A program made the position numbers and the translations under genes. From Nonlabens dokdonensis DSW-6 (GTDB lineage: Bacteria > Bacteroidota > Bacteroidia > Flavobacteriales > Flavobacteriaceae): a stretch of 64,000 nucleotides of DNA. This document shows positions 25,363 through 38,100 of this stretch, piece by piece. Below the pieces are notes generated by a model, which ran no database searches, was not told where the DNA came from, and was given only the letters and a program-made list of their open reading frames with translations. Location of the stretch: assembly GCF_000332115.1 (NCBI RefSeq), contig NC_020156.1:124001-188000 (forward strand), read 5' to 3'. Numbering within the stretch: the first letter of the stretch is position 1; each line of letters starts with the position of its first letter.

Positions 25363-26110
25363 TTATCTTTTGATATGTTTAAGAATATAATTACCAATTT
25401 CTTTATGTTTTAAGTCCAAAATATTTCCATGACTACAACCCTCTAATTGTACAACATCTATTTTAGAATTAACTGCTAAGTCTACAAAATTATATTTATT
25501 TTTTTTGTTAAGGTAATTAAACGCATTTCTGTACTCCTCAGTTTCTGAAAATTCTGAATCCAATAAATCAACTTTAAACAAAGTTACTTTTGAATTTTCT
25601 AAAAATTGAGATGTTAATGATCTTGAAATAGCTAATTCTGCATCTATGCAAGAAGCTATATTTTTCAAATATTCTTTATTTTCATTCTCGTCGTTTTTAA
25701 GTTCCTCTACAAGTTTCTGCTTTATTATTTCAATATTCTTTGAATGAAATTCTAATAAAAAATTATCTTTAAAAAATGTATCTAATAAAATTACATTCAC
25801 ATTTTTAAATCCCCTCATTTCTAGGATCACGGCCATTTCTAGTGCCAACAATCCTCCCATTGAGTATGATAATAAATTAATTGTTTCTTTTAATTTATAC
25901 TGCTGTTCATATTTTGTCAAATAGTAGTTGGCTAGTTCACTTAAAAAATAAATCTTAGGAGAAAACTCCAAATTATAATTCTCTACTCCTATACAATTAT
26001 AGCTCTCCTTTAATATTTCTGCTAAACTTAAATACGGTTCACTTCCTGCTCCTGCTGGATGTATAAAAATCATATTTTCTAAATCATTTCTATGATTTAA
26101 ATAAAATGGT
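25363..26110 (-). other. Type I thioesterase domain of the terminal NRPS
   Basis: An alpha/beta-hydrolase domain with IFIHPAGAGSEPY oxyanion region, nucleophile elbow LLSYSMGGLLA (Ser4770; the usual first glycine of GxSxG is Ser) and GCSHGNIL with the candidate catalytic histidine. It releases the peptide by hydrolysis or cyclisation; which cannot be read here. Confidence 0.85.
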
Positions 26111-29100
26111 TTTATCAAATTTATTTTTTCTGATTTCCCTTGGAGAATTAACCTCTCTTGTGCCTCTAAATAAGCGGTATCTTCTCTTACATTTATTAAT
26201 TCACCTTCTATTAATGATTCATAATAGTTATTCAAACTATTCATCAAAACAGTACTACTCCAACCCTTTCCAATACTATGATGTTCTGTTTTTAATATTG
26301 TATATAAAGTCTCTGATTGCTTAATTATATGTATTCGGATTAACGTCGGTTGTGTCAAATCAAAATCAATTAACTTGTCTTCTTGTTGAATTGACGATAT
26401 ATAAGCATTCTTTGATTTTTTTTGGACCAAATCACTAATATCATGAAATTTATATGAGAATTTCCCCTTATTATATATAATCTGAATTGGATTTTCCTCC
26501 CAATTAAATGATGACCTCAATATAGGATACTGATCAATACAATACTCCCAAGCTTTAAGATACTTAGGTATATCTAATACTCCATTGTAATCATTTAGCA
26601 TTTGAACCCGGTAAGTATCATCTTTTGGTGAATTAATGGAATGATAAATAAAACCTTTTTGTAAACTATTGGCTGGGTAAATAGCGGATATTGACAACTC
26701 GTTAGAAAACGCTGCTTCTTGTAAGTTATCCAGTAACCTCTCATTAACCATTATATCCTTATCCTTAAAATCACTTGATGTATAAACCTTACCTCTAACC
26801 GCCAACACCCCTTCACAGTGTCCAATTATAGCTAATAAAGACTCTTTAAAACTAACCCCTAACCTATCTGTTATTGCTTCCCCAAACTTGCTTACAATAC
26901 TAAAACCTAACTTACCCGATCGAACTGCTCCATTAATATTAATTAAATTATGATCCGAATTCTCTAAAGACCTCTGCAAACCACTATTTTCTGTAATAAT
27001 TTGCCAATATTTTTTCTCTTCTCTGTTTTCAAATTGACCTAAATAATTAAAAGTTATTAGTGGTAAATCATTGTGACCATAATTAGTAGTATCACTAACT
27101 GCAAATGAGCCAAAGCCTACACCTTTATTGGGTATTTTTCTTAATTTTTCTTTAACTTGTTTTATACTTTGTCCTATATCATCTTCTGCAAGATTTAATT
27201 TTACTGGAAACATTGTAGTAAACCATCCGACTATATGACTATGATCTATAGTATCATTATCTATAACCTCTCGTCCATGACCCTCTAAAGTAATACTATG
27301 AGCAGTATTTCCTGTAATATCCTTTAAAGCATAACCTAATGCTGTCAAAAGCAAATCATTAATCTCTGTATGATAAGCTCCCCCTATTTGTTGTAGTAAC
27401 TTAATCGTAGACAACTCATCTAACTCAAATAAAAATTGGCTTTCAGTTGAAAATTCATCTAGGGCTGATAAGCTAGAATCCTCTAAAAGATTAGATTCCC
27501 AATAAGAGGACTCTTCTGGATATAATGCTACATAATCAGAAGCTCTAGAAACCCATTGACGATAACTACTTTGTTTCTCTGGCAAACTAACTCCTGAGTA
27601 TAACAATGCAATATCCTCTGTTAAAATACGCCAACTAACTCCATCCACAATCATATGATGCAAGGCAAAAAATATACGACAACTACCATCGCTATAACCT
27701 TCTAAATAACCCACCTGAAATAATGGTCCATTAAATAAATCAAAACCTGATTGCCAATCTGTAAGCTCTTCCTCAATATCATTTGCTGTTAAGTCTTTAA
27801 CATCTAAAATTTTTAACGCTGGTATAGATATGTTAGACTGATATTTTTGAACCCATGTGCCTGTATCTAGATTCTTAATATAACAAATTCGCAATACATC
27901 ATGATATGATACTAACTCTTTGATAACTGATTCTAAATTATTCAAGTCTAGTTTTGGAACCTTAATTAAAAAACTTTGATTCCAATGGTGAACTGCTTTA
28001 ATATCACCTGAATTTACTCTATACACAAACCAATCTTGTATAGGTAATAAATCAAATACCCCTGTTAACAGACCTTGATCCACCTTTATTTCACTATTAT
28101 CTTGCACTGTGCTTAAATAAGTGGATAGCTTAGATATTGTTCTATGATCAAATATATCTCGAACTTGACATGGTAATCCTATTCCTCGAATACGACTCAA
28201 TACCTGGATACTCAATATAGAATCACCCCCTATCCTGAAAAAGTCATCGGTAACCCCTACCCGGTCCAACCCTAGTACTTCCTCCCAAATACCGCACAAG
28301 GCTTTCTCCATTTCCGTCCCAGGAGCCACATATACATCATCCTGTGATCCAAACTCGGCATCCGGCAAGGCTTTCTTATCAAGCTTCCCATTGATCGTCA
28401 ATGGAAAACTATCCATCTTGACCAAACTACTGGGCACCATATATTCCGGTAGTACATTCGATAGTTCACCCAAGATAGATTCCTCCGATAAATCACTATC
28501 CACTCCATCTAAAACATAATACCCTACCAGATACTTACTGGTCCCTGATTCCGTTTCGCGCTCTTTGGTCAGAACACAACTCTGTGAAACCTGTTCAATG
28601 CTAGTTAAGGCATGCTCTATCTCCCCTAACTCTATCCGATAACCACGTATCTTGACCTGATCATCATTTCTCCCTATATATTCCAAATTACCATCGGGTA
28701 ACCAGCGTACCAAATCCCCGGTCCTATATAATCTCGTATATCCCTTCTCTTTGTCTTTTTCCGTAGCAAACGGGTTGTCCACAAAACGTTCCTTCGTTAA
28801 ATCCTCTCTGTTCAAATATCCCCTAGATAACCCTGCGCCTCCGATATATAACTCACCTATAACTCCCACCGGGACTGGGTGAAATGAACTGTCTAATACG
28901 TAAGCTCGAGTATTGTCTATAGGACTTCCTATATTTACTTCTTGGTTGATATTAGTTTCATAAAATGTTACATCTATAGATGCCTCTGTTGGGCCATAAA
29001 GATTATGTAACTTTAAATCTTTATTCTTTGAATTGGTATATACATTTATAACAGTTTGCTTTGACAAAGCCTCCCCACTACAAAACACTTGTCTTAATGA

Positions 29101-32100
29101 ATTATTAAATGGTAATTCTTCTTTTAATACATAATAGTTATAAGCATCTAACATACTTGGAACAAAATGAAGTGTTGTTACGTTTTGATGCTTTATTAAG
29201 TTGTATAAATACTCACTATCCTTATGCCCTTCTGGTTTTGCCATTATAATTTTAGCCCCATACCAATTAGCCCATAAAAGTTCCCATACTGATACATCAA
29301 AAACATAAGGAGTCTTTTGTAAAACAATATCTTTTGAATTTAATGGATATTTAGTTTGCATCCACCTTAATCGATTTACTATCCCTGAATGTGTAATCAT
29401 GACCCCCTTGGGTTTACCTGTAGTACCCGAGGTATAGATCACATAGGCCAAATCATTTGGACTACTATGACCGGATAAGTTAGAGCCATCCTCTTGCTGG
29501 TATAAGGCTTCCGTTAAATCTATATAAACTACACGGTCTTGCGGTAAGCTAGTACCCTTGTCTTTGAATACCTCGCGTTGGCTCAGTACCAATTCTGACT
29601 TTGTATCTTCCAGGATATAATCGATCCTATCCTGTGGATAACCAGGGTCCATCGGTACATAGGCTCCTCCAGCCTTCAATACACCCAATATACCAATGAC
29701 CATCTCCAAACCCCTGTCCAGACACAAGGCTATAAGCGTATCTGGTCCTAACTCTTCCCCCGTTCTTCCTTGGTAACCTGCCCGTAGATGCCTGGCCAAT
29801 TGATTGGAACGTTCATTAAGTTCTTTATAGGTAAGTTCCGACCCCTCATAAACCAAAGCGATATTATCCGGACTCTTCTCTACCTGCTCCTCGAACATCC
29901 CATAAATAGTCCTATCACTAGGGTAATCCACATCAGTGGCGTTCCAACTATGAACTATCTGATCGTACTCCTCTGAATTCAATAGACCGATGCCATTGTA
30001 GGGTTCATTTGGTGCAGATACTAACTCTGTGAGTAAATGAACATAATGGGCTACTAATCGTTCTATAGTATCATTATTAAACAAACTCGTGGCATAACTT
30101 ATACTCCCTACTAACTCTTCACCCCCATCATCTATGAAAATAGACATATCGAACTTCTCTATCTCATCAGCTTGCTCTAATTCAAATACTTTGAAATAGT
30201 TATTAGTCCCCGATGCAGTATCTACTGATCCAAAACTCTGAACTCCGAACAACACCTGAAAAACAGGATGCCTTGAACTATCCCGCTCGACTCCCAAATC
30301 GTCTACCAACCTCTCAAATGGTAAATCCTGATAGGACTGTGCCTCTAACTGATCTTTATGAACATTAACTATTAGATCCTTATAATTCTGTCTTTTCTTT
30401 AAAATAGATCTGTTTACCTGTGTATTGACAAAGAATCCTATCAAATCCCCAGTTTGTGCATAATGCCTATTGGCGGTAATACTTCCTGTAACTATATCTT
30501 GTTGACCTGTATACTTGCTCAGCAAAACATTAACACTACTTAGCATAACACTATTCAAGGTAACTCCGTAATCCTGCGCCAGTGACCGCAACTTCTTGCT
30601 CAACTCCTTATCCAATACAAAATTCTCACTGGCCCCGCTATAATCTATTTCACTAGGACGTAAACAATCTATCGGAAATTCCAATGGCTCGTAACCCGAT
30701 AACTTCTTTCTCCAATAAGCCAATTGATCATCTAAAACATCTTCGGTTAAATAGGAACGTTGCCACATAGCATAATCCTTGTACTGGATATTTAATGGCG
30801 GAAGATTAAACCCTTTGTCATTTTGGATATAAGCGTCATAGTAAGCATACAGCTCTCTTTGAAAAACATCCATGGACCATCCATCACCCGCTATATGATG
30901 AACATTAATCAATAATAAAGTCTTACCTGATCTAACCGTACCTAAAGGTGCTATTCTATATAATTGAACTCTAATTGGATATTCCTTGCTCAATTCAAAA
31001 GGACGATTAATTGCTTCTTTTATCAAAGACTCATAATCATCATCCTCCGTTAAAGAAAACTCCGCTATCTCCAATGGTAAATCTTGAACAACTTGAACCC
31101 CTGTACTCGAAGAATTATCTTGAACAATAAAACTCCTTAATACTTCATGTCTCGATACAACTTGAGCCAATCCATACTTTATACCCAATATATCTGTACT
31201 AGATTCCAACTCTAAAACTACTGGTATGTGATATGCATTGGTACCCCCTGAATACTGCTCTATAAACCATAGACGCTCCTGGGAAAAAGATAGAGTAGAC
31301 GAATCTGATTCTATTCGTGGTATTACGACCTGAGAAGATCCTACATTATGAATCAATAACTCTGAAATTCTTGGATACTTAAAAATATCGGAACTCTTTA
31401 TATCTCTATCTAAATACGCTCCCATACGATGGGTCAACTTAATACTCAATATAGAATCACCCCCTATTCTAAAGAAATTATCAGTAACCCCTACCCGGTC
31501 CAACCCTAGTACTTCCTCCCAAATACCGCACAAGGCTTTCTCCGTTTCCGTCCCAGGGGCCACATATACATCATCCTGTGATCCAAACTCGGCATCCAGC
31601 AAGGCTTTCTTATCAAGCTTCCCATTGATCGTCAATGGAAAACTATCCATCTCAACCCATAATTGAGGAACCATATAATCAGGTAATCTTGATTCTAGTT
31701 CATTGATAAACTTGTTTTTTACATCATGTATTAAATATTTATCTTCAATATGTACTTCAGACTTCGTTGTAAGTTGCTGATTATAAATATCAATAGCAAT
31801 GGCATAAATATCATACAGTTGTGTGTTTTCCAAATCAGGACTTTGTTCAACTACAACATTAAAACCTTTATCTGTCAATAATTGTTGAACATAAGACACT
31901 CCTTTTTGGGGATCATCGTGTACTTCTAAAACGATTTGTTTGATTTTCCTCCAATCTTTTCCTTTAATTCCCTCTAGTACATCTATCTCTGCCTTTTCAA
32001 CATCAATCTTCAACAAATCAATTATTTCAATACCCTCATCTTCTATAACTTGAGAAATAGTCCTTAGTTTACATTTATATTCTTCAGTCGTTAACATATC

Positions 32101-35100
32101 TTGTAAAATCTCTTCAATATTTGCATCGTCTTTCAGACCATTTTCTTCACTATTGACTATAAATTGTTTTACTGTTTTTACTACATTTTCTTTTTCTACG
32201 TACCGACTCGATAATATCGTAGAATTAGGATAATGTGTAAAAATAACTTCTTCTTCTTTATTAGATAATCCGTAGTTAAAAACTTTGAAGTTACTTTGAG
32301 TTCCATACAGCTCCGTGTTTAACTTTAAAACTTCGTAAGTTGGAGGTATAGGCTCAAATGAATATAATTTTATGTCCTTAGCTGCAAAATTTGCAAATAC
32401 AGAAAATACACCTAAGTTTGCACCTACATCAATAATACAACCTCCACGAGGTATTTTTATTTTATTCCTTAGATAGGTTTTGTCTGTGAAAATCTCTTTA
32501 TACAAAAAATCCATCTCGGATTTATTGTATCCGTACAAACCTATACCATTTGGCATTGTAAACAAGTTCACTTTATCCTTATATCCTCTTTTTTTGTGAT
32601 TTGAAATTCTTTTAAGCGTAGGATATTTCATTTCATCCAAAACATAATATCCTACTAAATACTTTTTCACTTCACTATCGGTAGTATCTTCTTTAGCAAG
32701 CACACAAGATTGTAAAACACCTTCAATACCAGACAAAACAGATTCGATCTCGCCTAGTTCGATACGATATCCACGTATCTTGACCTGATCATCATTTCTC
32801 CCTATATATTCCAAATTACCATCGGGTAACCAGCGTACCAAATCCCCGGTCCTATATAATCTCGTATATCCCTTCTCTTTGTCTTTTTCCGTAGCAAACG
32901 GGTTGTCCACAAAACGTTCCCTCGTTAAATCCTCTCTGTTCAAATATCCCCTTGACAATCCTGCTCCACCTAAATACAACTCTCCTATAACTCCAATTGG
33001 AACTGGATTCATCCCTTGATCTAAAACATGTAATTGAGTGTTATTTATAGGTTTGCCTATATAAACATCTTTTTCTGAATTAGTCTCATAGAATGTAACG
33101 TCAATAGAAGCTTCTGTAGGACCATAAAGGTTATGTAATTTAAACTCTTTAATATTTGAATTATTATACGTATTTATCACCGTTTGTTTTGATAAAGCTT
33201 CCCCACTACTAAATACTTTTTTTAATGAACTATTAAATGTTAATTTATTTTCTGATAAATAGTAATTATAAGCCTCTAACATACTAGGAACAAAGTGAAG
33301 CGTTGTTACTTTATTCTGTTTAATTAATTCATATAAATACACACTATCCTTGTGTCCTTCTGGTTTTGCAATTATAATTTTAGCTCCATACCAATTAGCC
33401 CATAGAATCTCCCATACTGATACATCAAAAACATAAGGAGTCTTTTGTATAACAACATCTTCTGAATTTAATGGATACACTGACTGCATCCATTCTATAC
33501 GATTAACTATTCCCGAATGATTAATCATCACTCCCTTTGGTTTCCCGGTTGTTCCCGAGGTATAGATCACATATGCCAAATCATTTGGACTACTATGACC
33601 TGATAAGTTAGAGTCATCCTCTTGCTGGTATAAGGCTTCCGTTAAATCTATATAAACTACACGGTCTTGCGGTAGAGTCGTATCCTTGTCTTTGAATACC
33701 TCGCGTTGGCTCAGTACCAATTCTGACTTTGTATCCTCCAGGATATAATCGATCCTTTCCTGGGGATAACCAGGGTCCATAGGCGCATAAGCCCCGCCAG
33801 CCTTCAATACGCCCAATATACCAATGATCATTTCCAAACCCCTGTCCAGACACAAAGCTATAAGCGTATCCGGTCCTAACTCTTCCCCCGTTCTTCCTTG
33901 GTAACCTGCCCGTAGATGCCTTGCCAATTGATTGGAACGTTCATTAAGTTCTTTATAGGTAAGTTCCGACCCCTCATAAACCAAAGCGATATTATCCGGA
34001 CTCTTCTCTACCTGCTCCTCGAACATCCCATAAATAGTCCTATCACTAGGGTAATCCACATCAGTGGCGTTCCAACTATGAACTATCTGATCGTACTCCT
34101 CTGAATTCAATAAACTAATGCCACTGTGTAGCTGATCAGGCGTGCTTATAACCTGACCAAGGATCTGTTCTAATCGTACAAGATGACTATTAACCTTCTC
34201 TTCTGTTAAATAATCACCATCATACTGTAATTCAATTGTAAGCGCATCACTATATTCATAAGCTTTAATATTCAATGGGTAATCTGACTTCTCTATAGCA
34301 TCTCGCATACGAGCCTTTGAAATTTCTCTTGAAGACCCTTTAGGGGTAGGGTAATTTTCGAAAACAAATAAACTATGAAATAATCGACCCTCTCCTTTTT
34401 GAAGTTTTGACAAATTTGCAAAACTATTTGAATTTAATCCTGTGATCTGTTTTTGAATGTCGTGCAATTGTGATAGAATGCTATTGTCATTATCCCAATT
34501 TACAACCAAAGGTAAGGTATTGATAAACAAACCAACACTCTCTTCTATCCCTTCAATTGGTAAATCCCTACCCGATACAGTAGTCCCAACAATACTATGA
34601 GGTGAACTACTATACACTTGTAATAATTTATGCCAAATAAACTGAACAATAACATTTATAGTGACCCCTTCTCGTTGACTAAAAGATTTTAATTCTTCAT
34701 AAACCGATCCCTTAATCTCTATTGCATTAGAACTTGAATTCCCTACTGTTCTATAACTTGTAAGGTCTATGGGATTACTCAATAAAGCGTTAATATCATT
34801 CGCGCCCTCAACTTCTGATAAGAGTCCATCCCAGTAATTAGAAACAACAGACTTATGCGTATATATATACTCTTGAGTCTTTAAATAAGCAATATCTTCT
34901 TTAACGTCTATCGATTCACCTGCTATTAATGACTCATAATAACCGTTCAGACTCTTCAACAAAACGGGACCACTCCAACCATCTCCAATACTATGATGAT
35001 CTGTTTTTAATATCGTATATAAAGTCTCTGATTGCTTAATAATATGTAACCTAAAAAGACTTGGCTTGGTTAAATCAAAACCATGCCCCCTATCTAATAA

Positions 35101-38100
35101 TTGGATAGACTTGATCTTTTGATCTCTAGCCTCTTGTTTAACCAATTCACTAATATCATGTAATTCATATTCTAAATGACCTCGACGATAGACAACCTGA
35201 ATAAGCTCCTCTTCCCAATTAAATGATGTCCTCAAAATAGGATACTCGGCTATACAATACTCCCAAGCCTGTAGATACTTATCGATATCTAATGCATCAT
35301 GGTAATCATATAATAGTTGTACTCGATACGCATCATCTTCTGGCTGACTTATAGCATGATAGATAAAACCTTGTTGTAAACTACTAGCTGGATAAATACC
35401 TGATATACTATTTTGAGTACTACTTGCCCATACTTGTAAATCATCTAATAAAGACTGACTAAGATCAACTGACTCAAAATCACTAGAAGAATAAAGACTT
35501 CCTAACTCCTCTAAACTATCTTGACAATGCGCTATGATAGCTATCAAATGATGTTTAAAGCTATTACTAAAGTCTTCTGTTGCCTGAGCTCCTAACTTAC
35601 TATCTATACGAAACCCTAACCTCCCTTTTTGAACCGCTCCATTGATATTTATAATAGTATGATCCTGATTCAATGGACCTATGGGCATACCACTATCTTC
35701 TGAAGTAACAACCTCCCAATCTCTTGCTTCATCTCCAACTTCAAACTGACCTAAGTAATTAAAACTAATGGGTACTAAATCACTAAAACTATAAGGACTC
35801 GTTTCTGATACAGCAAACGAACCAAACCCTATACCCTTATTAGGAACACGATGTAAAGTATCCTTTATAAACTGAATACTGCCCCTCAAGCTGTCCTTGA
35901 GCTCTAATTTAACAGGAAATATACTTGTAAACCAACCCAATGTATGACTATGGTCTATAGCAGGATCTATTGGCTCCCTTCCATGGCCCTCTAATGTTAT
36001 CCCTTGGATATCTAATCCGTTGACATCTTTTAAAGCATATCCTAAAGCAGTTAACAATAAATCATTAATCTCTGTATAATAAGCTGTGGATATATCCTGC
36101 AATAAAATACGTGTATAAGATTCTTCTAACTCCAAATAAGATGTACTTTGAGAAGAGTCTGAAACTAACTGATTATAATGAGGAAGCCCGTTAAACTGAG
36201 ACTCCCAATACAACCCCTCTTCTGGGTTAGCTTTAGTGTAATTACGTATACTTGAAACCCACTGTCGATAACTACTGCCTTTTAAACCTAAAGACTCTCC
36301 TATGTATAACTTCTTTAAATCATCCGATAGAATACGCCAACTAACTCCATCAACAAGCATATGATGCAAAGCAAAATAAATACGAGCACTATCATCTTCA
36401 TAGCCGTGTAAATAACCTACCTGAAATAAAGGACCCAACTCTAAATTAAATGAACTTTGCCATTGGGTAAGTGCTAAATGAAGCTCTTCTTTACTTAATA
36501 AATTTACATCTAAAGTTCTTAATTCCGGTATTGATATATTAGACTGATAAAACTGTTTCAATTCAAATGAATCTCCTTCCATACGATAGCCTATGCGAAG
36601 CATGTCATGATGAGAAACCAAAGACGCTAAAATTGATAATAACTTAGCGGTATCTAATGCTGGAACACGTACTAAAAAACTTTGATTCCAATGATTCGCA
36701 GATCCTAATAAATTAACATTAACACGTTCTAAAAACCATTGCTGAATGGGTAATAAATCAAAATCACCCTCCAATACCCCTTGCTCACTTTTTATAAATT
36801 CCTTTGAATCCTTAGCTTCTATAAGCAAAATTAACTTTGATATAGTCTTACTCTCAAAAATATCTCTAACATTACAACTGAAGCCCAATTGTCGAATACG
36901 ACTTGATACCTGAATACTCAATATAGAATCTCCTCCTATCCTGAAAAAATCATCCGTAACCCCTACACGGCCTATACCCAATACTTCCTCCCAAATACCA
37001 CACAAAACCTTCTCTGTTTCTGTCGTTGGAGCTACATACAAATCATCTGAAACGGTAAATTCTGGAGCTGGTAATCCTTTCTTATCCAACTTTCCATTAA
37101 TCGTCAATGGAAAACTATCCATCTTAACTAAACTACTAGGAATCATATAATCTGGTAATACTTTCGATAGCGCATCCAAAATAAAAGCCTCCGATACATC
37201 ACTTTCTAAAACATAATACCCTACTAAATACTTAACAAACCCTAAATCTGTTTCTCGCTCCTTTGCTAAAATACAACTCTGAGTGATTCCTTCAATACTC
37301 CTTAAAGCATACTCTATCTCGCCCAACTCAATGCGATACCCTCGTATCTTGACCTGATCATCATTCCTACCAATATATTCTAAATTACCACCAGGTAACC
37401 AGCGAACTAAATCCCCTGTCTTATACAATCTTGTATATCCCTTCTCTATGTCTTTTTCTGTAGCAAAAGGATTAGAAACAAAACGCTCTGAAGTTAACTT
37501 TTCATTATTCAAATATCCCCTTGACAAACCTGCACCTCCAATATATAATTCTCCTACAACTCCCACTGGAACTGGTTGATCAGCATCATCTAAAATATAA
37601 ATTTTGGTATTTTGAATACTCGGCTTATTTAATAAATAGGTATTAATAGAAACTAGAGAGGATATAGTCGTTTCTGTTGGACCATATACATTAATAACAA
37701 TTGGAATATATTTTTTATAGCTTTCGAATACTTCTATAGATAAGTACTCCCCTCCAAATATAGTTCTCTTTACACTTTTTAGTTTTAAGGGATCCAAAGA
37801 GGCTAAATAAGAAGGTGTAGCGTTTAAATGAGTAATTACATTATTTTGAACAAAATTTATAAACTTTTCGAAATCTCTAATAGTCTCTTTACTTGGAATA
37901 AATAATATTCCTCCTGATAATAAGCACAGATTCATTTGTTCGCAAGAAGCGTCAAATACATAATTTGCAAAAAGCAAAAATCTCTCTAAATTTTCTATCC
38001 TATATTTTATCTTTAAATCACAGATTAAGTTAGTCACACTACTATGCTCAACCATTACTCCTTTAGGGTTTCCTGTTGTTCCTGAAGTATAAATTATATA

